Below are positions 27,408 through 36,224 of a stretch of DNA of 64,000 bases, one piece after another; positions within the stretch are counted from its first letter, which is position 1; every line of letters starts with the position of its first letter. The notes below the pieces were generated by a model. It saw only the letters and a program-made list of their open reading frames with translations, was not told where the DNA came from and searched no databases. The position numbers and the translations under genes are program-made. The stretch is from Caproicibacterium amylolyticum (lineage in GTDB: Bacteria; Bacillota; Clostridia; Oscillospirales; Acutalibacteraceae), in the NCBI RefSeq assembly GCF_014467055.1, contig NZ_CP060696.1, positions 1,426,001 through 1,490,000 on the forward strand, given 5' to 3'.

Positions 27408-28508
27408 TTACCCTCCAATGCCGTGACCCGTGGTAATACGCATTACGTCGCTGACTGCTACAATCGCCATAAAAGCCAGCAGCAACGCAAAAAACGCTGA
27501 TTCCACGATTGCCGCATACTTAGGATTCAGCGGTTTGCGGCGGATTGCTTCAATTAACAGAAACAGAATTTTTCCGCCGTCCAAAGCCGGAATCGGCAAC
27601 AGATTTACAATACCGAGGTTTACTGTGATAATCATAATTACGTAAACAATATTATTGACCGCAGCCAAAAAGCTCTGCTGCAAGCCGGCGCTTGCAGACT
27701 GACTAATGACCTGCACCAGACCGACCGGCCCGGTCATATCGTTTAAGCCAAATCTGCCGGTTACCAGTCCTGCAAGGCTGGCCCAAACCTGCCGCACAAC
27801 AGAAACAGTATCTGAAAAAGTTTTTTGCACCAGTGTTAATGGATTCTTTTGAATCGGCTGAACATAAAAGTCAAGCTGTGTGAGCTTTTTACCATTGGTA
27901 CCAGTAACTGTTTTCAACTTTACATTATTGAATTCAACTGTTTTGCCATTCCGATTCACCTGAAAATTCACAGAATCCGGATTAGCCAGCGCCAACGCAA
28001 ACGTAAGGTCTTTGTCTGTGTGAATTTTATAGCCGTTAATGTTTGTAAAACGGTCGCCGGCCTGTATGCCTGCACTCTGCAGCGCAGAATTGCTGCTGAA
28101 TTTGCTGATTGTAGTAGAAGTAAAAGCAGTTTCCTGCCCCAGCAAAATTGCCATTAAAACCAGCCCAAGCACAATATTCATGGTGGCACCCATCACTAAC
28201 ACCAAAAAACGCTGCCATTTTGGTTTGTTGCAAAAAGCGCGCGGGTCAGTACAAGGCTTTCCATCTTCATCTTGTCCATCTTCGCCTGGCATGGAGCAAA
28301 ATCCACCAATCGGCAACAGGCGGATAGAATAATCCGTTTCCCCCTTATGAAAGTGGGCAAGCCTTGGCCCCATGCCGATGGAAAACTCATCTACACGGAT
28401 GCCGCAGGCTTTCGCAGTAAAAAAGTGCCCGGCTTCATGGATAATGATGCTCAGGCAGAATAAAAGGACCCCGATGATGATCAGAAAAATAATTTCGACT
28501 GCTCTGAT
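27408..28508 (-). CDS. rseP: RseP/RasP site-2 zinc metalloprotease (M50B), apparent ATC start
   Basis: 366 residues if read from ATC 28508, which lies 9 bases after AAGGAG; an in-frame TGA precedes it and there is no ATG, GTG or TTG before residue 46. The internal ATG at 28373 cannot be the start because it would remove the zinc site 'HEAGH' (~25-29) and the first membrane helix. A PDZ domain spans ~125-205 and 'NLLPIPALDGGKILF' (~298-312) supplies the third zinc ligand Asp. Intramembrane proteases of this family cut anti-sigma factors and signal-peptide remnants. It starts 13 bp past dxr. The start codon is inferred. Confidence 0.88.
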   Translation of the reverse strand: MRAVEIIFLIIIGVLLFCLSIIIHEAGHFFTAKACGIRVDEFSIGMGPRLAHFHKGETDYSIRLLPIGGFCSMPGEDGQDEDGKPCTDPRAFCNKPKWQRFLVLVMGATMNIVLGLVLMAILLGQETAFTSTTISKFSSNSALQSAGIQAGDRFTNINGYKIHTDKDLTFALALANPDSVNFQVNRNGKTVEFNNVKLKTVTGTNGKKLTQLDFYVQPIQKNPLTLVQKTFSDTVSVVRQVWASLAGLVTGRFGLNDMTGPVGLVQVISQSASAGLQQSFLAAVNNIVYVIMIITVNLGIVNLLPIPALDGGKILFLLIEAIRRKPLNPKYAAIVESAFFALLLAFMAIVAVSDVMRITTGHGIGG

Positions 28509-28521
28509 GGTAAATCACTCC

Positions 28522-29664
28522 TTACACATGGGTCAGTACATAGTTGCGTGCAGCAGCATCTGCGTGCAGCACAGCGTCCAATGTCAGTAGTGGAACATCA
28601 GGCTGCGCGTCCATTGCCGCACATACCAAATCTCCAATTTGCAGGAAAGAAATCTTTTTTTGTAAAAAGAGCTGAACGGCCGCTTCATTTGCACCATTTA
28701 CAGCAGCAGGAGCAACGCCGCCCCGCTCCATCGCTTTCAGGCAGGCTGCAAAGCAGGTAAATGTCTGTTTGTCCAGTTCATAAAACGTAAGATGTGCTGT
28801 TTTCAGCAGGTCGAGTTCCTGAACAGGGCCTTTTACACGTTCCGGATAAGTCAGCGCATACTGAATTGGGAGCCGCATATCTGCAGTGCCAAGCTGAGCC
28901 AAGATAGCATTATCTGCAAACTCCACCATAGAATGAATAAGGCTTTCCCGATGTACTACAACTTGAATCTGCGAAAGCGGTACATGAAACAACCAGCCGG
29001 CTTCCATAACTTCCAGTCCTTTGTTCATCAAAGTAGCAGAGTCGATGGTGACTTTAGCACCCATGTTCCAGTTAGGATGCTTCAGCGCCTGCTCCGGTTC
29101 AATATCCGCAAGCTCTGCCCTGCTTTTCCTAAAAAATGGGCCGCCGGAAGCGGTCAGAATAATTTTTTTCAATGACTTGCTAGGTGTGCCCTGCAAGCAC
29201 TGAAAAATGGCGCTGTGTTCACTGTCAACTGGTACCAGATGTCCTTTATGATTTTGCAGCGCGTCCATAACCAGTGCACCGCCTGCAACAAGTGTTTCTT
29301 TATTTGCAAGCGCAATGTCTTTATTTGCTTCAATGGCAGCGAGAGTTGGCCGAAGTCCGACCATGCCGACTACCGCGTTTAAAATAACATCTGCATCGGG
29401 AATGCAGGCCGCCGTGCATAAACCGTCCATCCCGCAAAGCACTTTCGTATCGGTATCCGCAACTCGTTTTTTCAGTTCTACGGCAGCGGCTTCTTTGTAC
29501 GCAACTGCAATTTGCGGATGAAATTCACGAATTTGCTTTTCAAGCAGTTCAATATTACTATGTGCGGCCAATGCACAAACATGCAGACCTAAACTGCGGA
29601 CAACTTCAAGCGTCTGCGTTCCTATCGAACCGGTGGAACCTAAAAGAGAAATGCATTTTTTCAT
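28522..29664 (-). CDS. dxr: 1-deoxy-D-xylulose 5-phosphate reductoisomerase
   Basis: 380 residues, full length. NADPH-binding 'LLGSTGSIGTQTLEVVR' at 8-24, substrate/metal segment 'VPVDSEHSAIFQCL' (~143-156; Asp and Glu metal ligands), 'LTASGGPF' (~170-177) and 'HPNWNMGAKVTIDSATLMNKG' (quoted as HPNWNMGAKVTIDSATL, ~198-214). It converts DXP to MEP, the committed MEP-pathway step. Upstream is cdsA (41-bp gap) and downstream rseP, the standard Firmicute order. Confidence 0.97.
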   Translation of the reverse strand: MKKCISLLGSTGSIGTQTLEVVRSLGLHVCALAAHSNIELLEKQIREFHPQIAVAYKEAAAVELKKRVADTDTKVLCGMDGLCTAACIPDADVILNAVVGMVGLRPTLAAIEANKDIALANKETLVAGGALVMDALQNHKGHLVPVDSEHSAIFQCLQGTPSKSLKKIILTASGGPFFRKSRAELADIEPEQALKHPNWNMGAKVTIDSATLMNKGLEVMEAGWLFHVPLSQIQVVVHRESLIHSMVEFADNAILAQLGTADMRLPIQYALTYPERVKGPVQELDLLKTAHLTFYELDKQTFTCFAACLKAMERGGVAPAAVNGANEAAVQLFLQKKISFLQIGDLVCAAMDAQPDVPLLTLDAVLHADAAARNYVLTHV

Positions 29665-29705
29665 TATTAGCCTTCTAACAACCTGATAAAGTGGAATTTT
29701 TCCGG

Positions 29706-30548
29706 TTAAGCATATACCATTGGAAAAATTCTAACGAAAAGGCACACAAACGGTGCAACAAAAATCACACTGTCGAAACGGTCCAGTATACCGCCATGCC
29801 CCGGAATCAATTCACTGAAATCTTTGATGTGGCAGCTCCGCTTGATAATGGAGAAACTGAGATCACCCAACATAGACAGCAACGCGCCGAACAGGCCGAT
29901 TGCTGCCAGCACAAAGAAGTTGACATGAACTGTTTTATTCCAGTAAAAGTCCTGAAAAATCAGGCCGAAAAGCAGCATAATCAGAATATCTGCCACAATG
30001 CCACCGATGGCCCCCTCTACAGTCTTTTTCGGGCTGATGTTTGGGCACAGTTTATGTTTGCCAAATAAACTGCCAAAAATATACGCACCTGCATCCGCAA
30101 CCCATGCAGAGAAAATGGCAACAATGACATGAAACATGCCATGGCTGCTGCCAAAGTCGCGCAGCAATACAAGCGCCTGCAGCGCAGTGGGAATCAGCAG
30201 CGACATGCTGTAAATAATTGCTACTTCCCGGAACGTAATGACCGAATGATACAAAATCATTGCACTGAACAGGACAACAGTATAAATGAACAAGCCCATC
30301 CCTTGTGCAAATAGACCAGTTAAAAACGGCAGAACAGCAGCTAAAATCATGCTTGGTACCATCAGCGCTATTTGCCGGGTCATTTGCAGTGCAGCGGTAA
30401 TTTCCCACACAGCCATCACGCTGATCATAGCGATTACAATATTCAGTGCAGCCGGAAATCTGGCATTGCACAATACAACCGCAGCCATTAGGATCAGAAT
30501 TGCAAGTGCTGAAGTCAGCCGTTCTTTAATTGAATTCAGTACCTTCAT
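29706..30548 (-). CDS. cdsA: Phosphatidate cytidylyltransferase
   Basis: 280 residues, mostly hydrophobic with about eight predicted membrane segments. The C-terminal family signature 'SIIKRSCHIKDFSELIPGHG' followed by 'GILDRFDS' (~235-262) and 'SPKKTVEGAIGG' (~178-189) hold the catalytic acidic and basic residues. It makes CDP-diacylglycerol from phosphatidate and CTP, the branch point for phospholipids. The gene begins 2 bp after uppS. Confidence 0.95.
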   Translation of the reverse strand: MKVLNSIKERLTSALAILILMAAVVLCNARFPAALNIVIAMISVMAVWEITAALQMTRQIALMVPSMILAAVLPFLTGLFAQGMGLFIYTVVLFSAMILYHSVITFREVAIIYSMSLLIPTALQALVLLRDFGSSHGMFHVIVAIFSAWVADAGAYIFGSLFGKHKLCPNISPKKTVEGAIGGIVADILIMLLFGLIFQDFYWNKTVHVNFFVLAAIGLFGALLSMLGDLSFSIIKRSCHIKDFSELIPGHGGILDRFDSVIFVAPFVCLFVRIFPMVYA

Positions 30549-30550
30549 GA

Positions 30551-31285
30551 TTAAATACCTCCAAATCTGCGGCTCCGATGCGCGAATTCCTTTAAAGCGC
30601 GATTCAAGTCGTTCGGTGTAAAATCAGGCCATAAAACATCCATGGGAAGAAACTCCGCATAAGCAGACTGCCACAGCAAAAAATTAGAGAGCCGTTCTTC
30701 CCCGCTAGGCCGTATAATCAAATCAACATCCGGCTGACCTGCAGTGTATAATTCATCTGCAATGGTTTGCTCTGAAATTTCCTCTGGCCGCAGTTTACCG
30801 GCTGCCACTTTTTCAGCAATTTGGCTGACAGCCCTAACCAGTTCCGCTCTGCCGCCGTAATTCATGGCAATATTCAGCACCATACCCTGCCTGTCTCTGC
30901 AAACTTCCTTTGTTTCTGCAATCAAACTCTGCAAAGTTGCCGGAAATCTTGAAGTATCACCGATAAAGTTCACTTTGATATCATCATTGCGGAAATCACG
31001 CAGGGAATCCTGAAGATACTGCTTGAACAGCACCATCAGGGCACCGACCTCCTCCGGGGGACGTGTCCAGTTTTCAGTAGAAAAAGCATAGACCGTCAGG
31101 TATCGAATACCAATCGTGCTGCAGTATCGGGCAATCTTTTTAAATACAGCGGCACCGGCGGTGTGACCGGCTGAACGCGGCATGCCGTGCTGCTTTGCCC
31201 AACGGCCGTTCCCATCCATAATAATGCCCAGATGTTTGGGCAGAAATTCCGGAGATAAGGCAATTCTCTGCGTAGCTTCTTTCAT
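30551..31285 (-). CDS. uppS: Undecaprenyl diphosphate synthase (cis-prenyltransferase)
   Basis: 244 residues. 'LGIIMDGNGRWAKQ' (~19-32) holds the catalytic Asp, 'TVYAFSTENWTRP' (~63-75) the allylic-substrate loop, 'AMNYGGRAELVRA' (~139-151) and 'DLIIRPSGEERLSNFLLWQ' (~192-210) the C-terminal signature. It builds the C55 lipid carrier for wall synthesis. It is separated from frr by 87 bp containing a perfect hairpin. Confidence 0.96.
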   Translation of the reverse strand: MKEATQRIALSPEFLPKHLGIIMDGNGRWAKQHGMPRSAGHTAGAAVFKKIARYCSTIGIRYLTVYAFSTENWTRPPEEVGALMVLFKQYLQDSLRDFRNDDIKVNFIGDTSRFPATLQSLIAETKEVCRDRQGMVLNIAMNYGGRAELVRAVSQIAEKVAAGKLRPEEISEQTIADELYTAGQPDVDLIIRPSGEERLSNFLLWQSAYAEFLPMDVLWPDFTPNDLNRALKEFAHRSRRFGGI

Positions 31286-31303
31286 ACAAACCCTCTATAT
31301 GGT

Positions 31304-31339
31304 ATTTGCTCCCTTGCCGGTACTGGAAAGGGAGCAAAT
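31304..31339 (-). other. Perfect intercistronic hairpin between frr and uppS
   Basis: ATTTGCTCCCTT pairs with AAGGGAGCAAAT over a 12-base loop. No T run follows on either strand, so it is more likely an RNA processing or stabilising element than a full terminator. Confidence 0.5.
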
Positions 31340-31372
31340 AGTATTTCAATTTGAGCATGGGACTGCTGAATT

Positions 31373-31927
31373 TTACAGTTCCATAATTTCTTTTTTCTTT
31401 GTAGAGCAAAGCTCATCTGCTTCTTTGCAGTACTTATCTGTCAAATCCTGTGTTTTCTTTTCAGCCGTCTTCAGGTCATCTTCCGTAATATCACCGTCTT
31501 TTTTCATGACTTTCAGCTTATCCATGGCATCGCGGCGAATCGAGCGAACTGCCACCTTGCCTTCTTCTGCCATTTTGCTGATATCCTTTGCGATATCTTT
31601 ACGGCGATCCTCTGTCAAAGCTGGGAATACCATGCGGATGATTTTTCCGTCAGACTGCGGATTAATACCAATATCTGAAGTCTGGATTGCCTTTTCAATC
31701 AGGCGGCAGACAGACGGATCCCACGGCTGAACAGTCAGTACGCGTGCTTCAGAAACAGCAACGGCAGCTAGCTGATTAATAGGTGTCGGAGCACCGTAGT
31801 AATCCACCATTACCTTATTCAAAACATTGGGATTTGCACGTCCAGCACGGATTTCAATATATTCTTCCTTTAAAACGCTGATAGTTTTCTGCATTTTGGA
31901 CTCAGCAGTTTTCAAAACTTCTTTCAT
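31373..31927 (-). CDS. frr: Ribosome recycling factor
   Basis: 184 residues, normal length. The three-helix bundle plus small domain is evident: '[18 protein letters not shown]' (~20-37), '[14 protein letters not shown]' (~40-53) and '[19 protein letters not shown]' (~117-135) are strongly conserved. It splits post-termination ribosomes with EF-G. The start codon overlaps the pyrH stop by four bases, the typical pyrH-frr pair. Confidence 0.97.
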   Translation of the reverse strand: MKEVLKTAESKMQKTISVLKEEYIEIRAGRANPNVLNKVMVDYYGAPTPINQLAAVAVSEARVLTVQPWDPSVCRLIEKAIQTSDIGINPQSDGKIIRMVFPALTEDRRKDIAKDISKMAEEGKVAVRSIRRDAMDKLKVMKKDGDITEDDLKTAEKKTQDLTDKYCKEADELCSTKKKEIMEL

Positions 31928-32643
31928 ACAGTTGTATCCTCCTTAACGATTGTGCCAATGGACTGGCCGCAAATTACTCTTTCAATATTTTCGGGGTCAT
32001 CCAGACTGAAAACGCAAATTGGAATGTGATTGTCACGGCACATGGAAGCAGCGGTGCTGTCCATAACCTTTAAATCTTTGTTTAGAACATCCATAAAAGA
32101 AAGTGTATCAAATTTCTTGGCATTCGGATTTACTTTCGGATCGGAATCGTAAACGCCATCTACCATAGTCGCCTTCAGAATAATATCGGCCTCAATTTCA
32201 GCAGCACGCAAAGAAGCGGCTGTGTCAGTTGAGAAAAACGGGTTGCCGGTTCCACAGGCAAAAACAACAACGCGCCCTTTTTCCAAATGACGCACAGCGC
32301 GGTTGCGAATATAAGGTTCTGCAACCTCCTGCATGCTGATGGCTGTTTGGACGCGAACCTGTACACCCAGCTGTTCCAGTGCATCTGCAACGCCGAGGGC
32401 ATTAATGGCAGTAGCGAGCATACCCATGTGGTCAGCACGAGTACGATCCATTTGGCCGCTAGAACGGCCACGCCAGAAATTGCCGCCTCCAACAACGATG
32501 GCAATCTGCACACCCATCAAAGAGCAGGTCTTAATGGGACGGCAGATCCTCAGGACGGTATCAAAATCAATTCCATGGCCTTCATTTCCTGCCAGAGATT
32601 CTCCACTTAACTTCAGAAGAACGCGTTTATACTTTGGCTGCAT
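31924..32643 (-). CDS. pyrH: Uridylate kinase
   Basis: 239 residues from ATG 32643 ('[19 protein letters not shown]'), preferred over an upstream TTG whose codons would include the ribosome-binding site. Amino-acid kinase fold: 'LLKLSGESL', '[12 protein letters not shown]' (~47-58) and '[19 protein letters not shown]' (~66-84) are hallmarks of bacterial UMP kinase. It makes UDP from UMP. First gene of the long operon that ends with polC. Confidence 0.97.
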   Translation of the reverse strand: MQPKYKRVLLKLSGESLAGNEGHGIDFDTVLRICRPIKTCSLMGVQIAIVVGGGNFWRGRSSGQMDRTRADHMGMLATAINALGVADALEQLGVQVRVQTAISMQEVAEPYIRNRAVRHLEKGRVVVFACGTGNPFFSTDTAASLRAAEIEADIILKATMVDGVYDSDPKVNPNAKKFDTLSFMDVLNKDLKVMDSTAASMCRDNHIPICVFSLDDPENIERVICGQSIGTIVKEDTTV

Positions 32644-32700
32644 TTGAAATACACTCCTAAAATCCAATTCAGTTTTTGCCGCAAATTAATTATCAGGTCT

Positions 32701-32729
32701 ATTTTACAATATTTCTGTGAAATTTACAA
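32701..32729 (-). promoter_or_regulatory. Promoter of the pyrH-frr-uppS operon
   Basis: On the minus strand TTGTAA (32724-32729), 17-bp spacer, TAAAAT (32701-32706), about 58 bp upstream of the pyrH start. Confidence 0.55.
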
Positions 32730-32802
32730 CCCCTGAAAGGTAAACTGCACAGCAGCTATACAAAATTCACATATGAAATCAGGCGAAAATTATACTTCCT
32801 GA

Positions 32803-33786
32803 TCAAGCAGAAGCCTGACGGTTTTTGTCAGCGTCTTCCACCGCTTCACCAAACTTTTTCTTAATCAACAGACCATAAAGCGAAGCGAGTACCTGCTGAA
32901 ACAGGGTCCCAATCATGACTGGAAACATTACTTCTGCAGGGAAATACGCACCGGCAAGCACTGCTCCGGCGCTGATGTTGCGCATACCGCTGTTGTAAGT
33001 CATGGAAATTAGCGTTTCGCGAGGTTGATGAAGCAGCTTTGCCGCAAGCCAGCCCCACAAATAGCCTGATGCAGCAATGCATAAAATGAGCAGCGCAACG
33101 CCGACCAATGTTGGTGTCAGATGCCTGATAAATGGCGCTACACGGCTGGAATTTCCGGAAACAACAAGGATTAAGGCTAACTTGCTGAATGGTGCCAAGG
33201 CAGGTTTTACAGTGGTGTTTGCTCTCCCGTGACTCAAATGATTGACTGCCATGCCGAGCACTGCAGGCACTGCAACCATAAAAGCCATATCTTTCATCAT
33301 ATCGACTGCATTGATTTGTACAGAAGTGCCGAGAAGAATCTGCAGACTGACCGGAACAAATATCGGGGCCAGCACAGTATCAATTAAGATGGTGGACAAA
33401 GTAAGGGCACCATTACCACGGTAAATAGATACCCACATAAAACTGACAATACCAGTTGGAACTACATACTCAAGTACAATTCCGGCAACCAGACTTTTGT
33501 CAAAGCCAAATGCAACACCGCCGATAAAACGCGCGAGGCACGGAATCCAAACATGCAGCAAAAGGAGTATCACAATCATTGGCAGCGGATGACGAAACAC
33601 GCGTGCAACCTGCCGAAAATCCGAGCCAAGGCTGCCCTGAAAGGTCATAAAGGCAAACAGAATTGTAACAAATGGCAGGAAGTGGCCGGTTATCTGTGGA
33701 AAAAGTACGCCGAGTGCTAAACAGGATGGCGTAATAATGGGCATGAATCTTTCAATCGTTTTATTTGTTCTGTTAAGGAATTCCAA
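32803..33786 (-). CDS. Bile acid:sodium symporter (BASS/SBF) family transporter
   Basis: 327 residues, start TTG 33786 behind AGGTGA. Nine to ten hydrophobic helices cover most of the protein. Typical BASS segments are 'FMTFQGSLGSDFR' (~46-58), 'VVPTGIVSFMWVSIYRGNGALTLS' (quoted as VVPTGIVSFMWVSIYRGN, ~107-124) and 'MTYNSGMRNISAGAVLA' (~262-278), the unwound-helix regions that bind sodium in this fold. Bacterial members carry organic anions such as pantoate, pyruvate or other small acids; the substrate here is unknown. It stands alone between the pyrH promoter and the terminator of the next gene. Confidence 0.82.
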   Translation of the reverse strand: MEFLNRTNKTIERFMPIITPSCLALGVLFPQITGHFLPFVTILFAFMTFQGSLGSDFRQVARVFRHPLPMIVILLLLHVWIPCLARFIGGVAFGFDKSLVAGIVLEYVVPTGIVSFMWVSIYRGNGALTLSTILIDTVLAPIFVPVSLQILLGTSVQINAVDMMKDMAFMVAVPAVLGMAVNHLSHGRANTTVKPALAPFSKLALILVVSGNSSRVAPFIRHLTPTLVGVALLILCIAASGYLWGWLAAKLLHQPRETLISMTYNSGMRNISAGAVLAGAYFPAEVMFPVMIGTLFQQVLASLYGLLIKKKFGEAVEDADKNRQASA

Positions 33787-33833
33787 ATTGTGTCACCTAA
33801 ATCATTGTGGTTTTTATCATATTTTATGCATGA

Positions 33834-33870
33834 AAAGAGGGCTGCTGCAAAATATGCAGCAGCCCTCTTT
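33834..33870 (-). terminator. Terminator of the secreted SH3/C39-like gene
   Basis: AAAGAGGGCTGCTGCA pairs perfectly with its complement across a 5-base loop and ends in a T run on the minus strand, 22 bp past the stop codon at 33893. Confidence 0.9.
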
Positions 33871-33892
33871 GGCATTTCACACATGACTGCGA

Positions 33893-35533
33893 TTAATATG
33901 TACGGAAAACACGGCCAGACGGAAATTGGCTAATATAATCTGCCAAAGTGTAGTTGTCGTATCCCGGATCATTGACCAAGAACATCGATGCGTCTAAAGA
34001 GGTCGGATTTCCTGAGGAATCCAGCGGAACATTTTTATAGCCCTTAATTACAACCCAATGCGGTGACTGTGAATTCGCGCCACCCACAATGACCGGCTTG
34101 TCCGCTTTTAACTGCTGAAACACCTTTGCAAGATTTGAATCGCTTACACCGGACATTTCAGTGTAATTTTCCGGCCAATAAAGGCCGCCCCCATCGGTAA
34201 ACTGGCACTGCGTTTTAATATCATTTGGAGTTACGGTACTGCTGGTACGGTAACTTTCTGTCATTGCTACACAAGTAACCAGACAGCCAATTGTGCCAAT
34301 CGTACCACCGTTGCTCCCACCAATATAAGTATTTGCCCATAAAGAATCCTTTTGTTTAAAGGAGGGCAAACCACTTAGCGTTTTGCTGGCACCAATGGTT
34401 TCTTCAGAATTTCCACTATTGCCGGCAACCAAATAATCGGAACTGCAATAACCCTTTACACCGTCAGTAGTCTGGATATGAGACCAACCGTTTGCGGCAT
34501 CCAATACGGTCACAGACTGCCCATTTGAAAGTTGCCCGATTACTGTACTGCTTGTACTTGGTGCAGAGCGAAAATTCAATGTACCGCTGCTGACCTTCAC
34601 AACGGCTGCTTGTGGTGTATCTGTTTTTGAATTGTTGTTTGCGGGTTTGGAACTATCGAGTTGGACGTAATCGCTGCAACAGTAGCCGGTCAGTCCTGCA
34701 GCAGTTTTAATTTTAACCCAGCCGCTGGCTACGTCCTCAAGGACAGTAACTTTTTCGCCATTTGAAAGCTGACCAATAATATTGCCGTTTGAATTAGGCT
34801 GGGCACGCAAATTTAATGAATCGCTGACCTTGATCGTTGCATTTCCTCCAACAGTTGTACCATTGGAATTATTTCCCTGCCCTGCAGAAGTTGCTGTAAA
34901 AACGCGATAGTTTTTCTTTCCTACCGTAACGTATACACCGGCTGAACCATTTTTCTTCCCTGTGAATTTAAAATAATAATTCGTTTTGCCATTTACAGTT
35001 TGCTTGCCGGCAGTCTGGGTAGAAAACACGGAACCGTCAGTGGTATAAAATGTGACATAATCATTCGTATTCTGCGGCGTTATCCGAAAAGTGTAAGAAT
35101 TGCCGGAAGGAATGTTGACTGCCATTGTGGTGTCAGAGTCAAATGGCCGAGCTGTAATGTTCACAATGAACAGCTTACTGCTGGAATCATTGTTTGCATA
35201 AACCCCTACAGAGGAGTTCACACTGCCGAGTGCATAAATCGAATATGTAGAAGATCCGCTGTTAAAGGGCTTTTTCACGGATATTTCAAGTTTCTTGCTG
35301 TCGGCGGTATGAAAAGGCAGCGCGCTGCTGGACTGCAGGTTTACATCCAAAACAGTGGACTGTTCCATATTGATAGTTTGAATTGCTGCAGCGGGCAGTG
35401 TAATGGTTTTGCCATTCACTGTGCATGATACCCCACTGGCAGCCGCAACCGGAACAGCAGCAGAACCGATGATGAATGCCGCTGTAACCGCGGCTGCTGC
35501 AATTCGGCTGACTGGATAGTGCTTTTCTTTCAT
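33893..35533 (-). CDS. Secreted protein with two SH3 domains and C39-like peptidase domain
   Basis: 546 residues. Signal peptide 1-31 (cut near 'PVAAAS'). Residues 36-127 and 133-213 are two beta-rich units of the type also found in the proteins at 1424-2797 and 2995-5607. Bacterial SH3 domains lie at 232-293 ('LNLRAQPNSNGNIIGQL') and 310-370 ('LNFRSAPSTSSTVIGQL'). The C-terminal papain-like part has Cys417 ('IGTIGCLVTC'), His492 ('SPHWVVIKGY') and Asp522 ('VNDPG'), so the triad is intact. A wall-associated peptidase acting on peptide cross-links or proteins is inferred; the substrate is unknown. Confidence 0.82.
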   Translation of the reverse strand: MKEKHYPVSRIAAAAVTAAFIIGSAAVPVAAASGVSCTVNGKTITLPAAAIQTINMEQSTVLDVNLQSSSALPFHTADSKKLEISVKKPFNSGSSTYSIYALGSVNSSVGVYANNDSSSKLFIVNITARPFDSDTTMAVNIPSGNSYTFRITPQNTNDYVTFYTTDGSVFSTQTAGKQTVNGKTNYYFKFTGKKNGSAGVYVTVGKKNYRVFTATSAGQGNNSNGTTVGGNATIKVSDSLNLRAQPNSNGNIIGQLSNGEKVTVLEDVASGWVKIKTAAGLTGYCCSDYVQLDSSKPANNNSKTDTPQAAVVKVSSGTLNFRSAPSTSSTVIGQLSNGQSVTVLDAANGWSHIQTTDGVKGYCSSDYLVAGNSGNSEETIGASKTLSGLPSFKQKDSLWANTYIGGSNGGTIGTIGCLVTCVAMTESYRTSSTVTPNDIKTQCQFTDGGGLYWPENYTEMSGVSDSNLAKVFQQLKADKPVIVGGANSQSPHWVVIKGYKNVPLDSSGNPTSLDASMFLVNDPGYDNYTLADYISQFPSGRVFRTY

Positions 35534-35597
35534 CAGCTGTACTCCTTTTCATTTTGAGAGTGCTTTGATAGAATTTGCAATATTCCGTTTACAATCA

Positions 35598-35611
35598 TTA
35601 CAAAATTGTAA
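35598..35611. promoter_or_regulatory. Palindrome at the start site of the SH3/C39-like gene
   Basis: TTACAAAATTGTAA is a perfect 14-bp palindrome about 9 bp downstream of the putative -10. The position would suit a repressor; the cognate protein is unknown. Confidence 0.35.
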
Positions 35612-35619
35612 GCATTGTT

Positions 35620-35628
35620 ATTATAGCA
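35620..35628 (-). promoter_or_regulatory. Extended -10 promoter of the SH3/C39-like gene
   Basis: TGCTATAAT on the minus strand is a perfect extended -10, about 87 bp before the start codon. Confidence 0.5.
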
Positions 35629-35745
35629 CACTCTTTTTGAAAATGCGACCCCATTTTATAAAAAATGTTGAAGTGCGGAAAGTTCATCTCAAATATGTTT
35701 AAGAAGGCGAAAGAAAAACCACCGTCACACACCCGTGGACTTGCA

Positions 35746-35773
35746 ACAAAACTCCCTGTGTCAGCATAAAATA
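35746..35773 (+). promoter_or_regulatory. Sporulation (sigma-K/sigma-E type) promoter candidate of sigK
   Basis: AC (35746-35747), 17-bp gap, then CATAAAATA (35765-35773), which fits the sigma-K -10 CATANNNTA and resembles the sigma-E -10 CATACAAT. It is 34 bp before the sigK start. sigK is known to be read by sigma-E and then by sigma-K itself, so the location fits. Confidence 0.4.
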
Positions 35774-35807
35774 TAAAATATTGTACTCTGAAAAAAGGAG
35801 AATGTAT

Positions 35808-36224
35808 ATGCTGGAATCACTTTTGTCCGGGCTGTTTTCTGGTTTGCTGTTTTTTATCCTGCATGTAACTGGCTCAGGATCTTTTCCACGTGCACTGACT
35901 GCAGCGCAGGAAAAGGACTGTCTGGAACGCCTTGCTAAGGGAGATGAAGATGCGCGGGATACGCTGATTGCACACAATCTAAGGCTGGTTGCACACATCA
36001 TTAAAAAATACAGTTCTGGAAATACAGATCAGGAAGATTTAATCTCGATTGGCACAATCGGGCTGATTAAGGCAGTAAACACCTTTGATCAGAGCAAAGG
36101 CATCCGTCTTTCCAGCTACGCTGCCAGATGTATTGAAAATGCAATCCTCACTCGACGGCAGAAACAGGCTTCTCCCCTGCCCTTATTGCAAGTTCTGCTG
36201 CTTTTTCCTCAGCAGCATGGATAG
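35808..36224 (+). CDS. sigK: Pro-sigma-K, 5' half of split sigK (spoIVCB part)
   Basis: Starts at ATG 35808, seven bases after GGAG. The first ~20 residues ('MLESLLSGLFSGLLFFILHV') are hydrophobic and match the pro-sequence of Bacillus-type pro-sigma-K that SpoIVFB removes. Sigma region 2 follows: 'AHNLRLVAHIIKKYS' and 'EDLISIGTIGLIKAVNTFD', then 'SSYAARCIEN'. True sigK sequence stops at codon 111 (Asn, 36138-36140), where the skin-like element begins; the next 27 codons to 36224 belong to the element and are not sigma sequence. Joined to 46166-46516 the gene encodes 227 residues. Sigma-K drives late mother-cell gene expression, so the half gene should be inactive until excision. Confidence 0.93.
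   Translation: MLESLLSGLFSGLLFFILHVTGSGSFPRALTAAQEKDCLERLAKGDEDARDTLIAHNLRLVAHIIKKYSSGNTDQEDLISIGTIGLIKAVNTFDQSKGIRLSSYAARCIENAILTRRQKQASPLPLLQVLLLFPQQHG
36137..36160. other. Left attachment site (attL) of the skin-like element
   Basis: Core AAATG (36137-36141), then two bases, then the arm ATCCTCAC (36144-36151), four bases and CGGCA (36156-36160). The arm repeats in inverted orientation at the right end. sigK codons for Glu-Asn overlap the core. Confidence 0.82.

Noticed and set aside
35589..35611. WalR box before the SH3/C39-like gene
   Set aside because: The two TGTAA half-sites are spaced three bases apart instead of five, so they do not fit the WalR consensus.
36141..36224. Codons 112-138 of the 5' sigK frame as genuine sigma sequence
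   Set aside because: They follow the element boundary and have no sigma similarity; they are read-through of the element.
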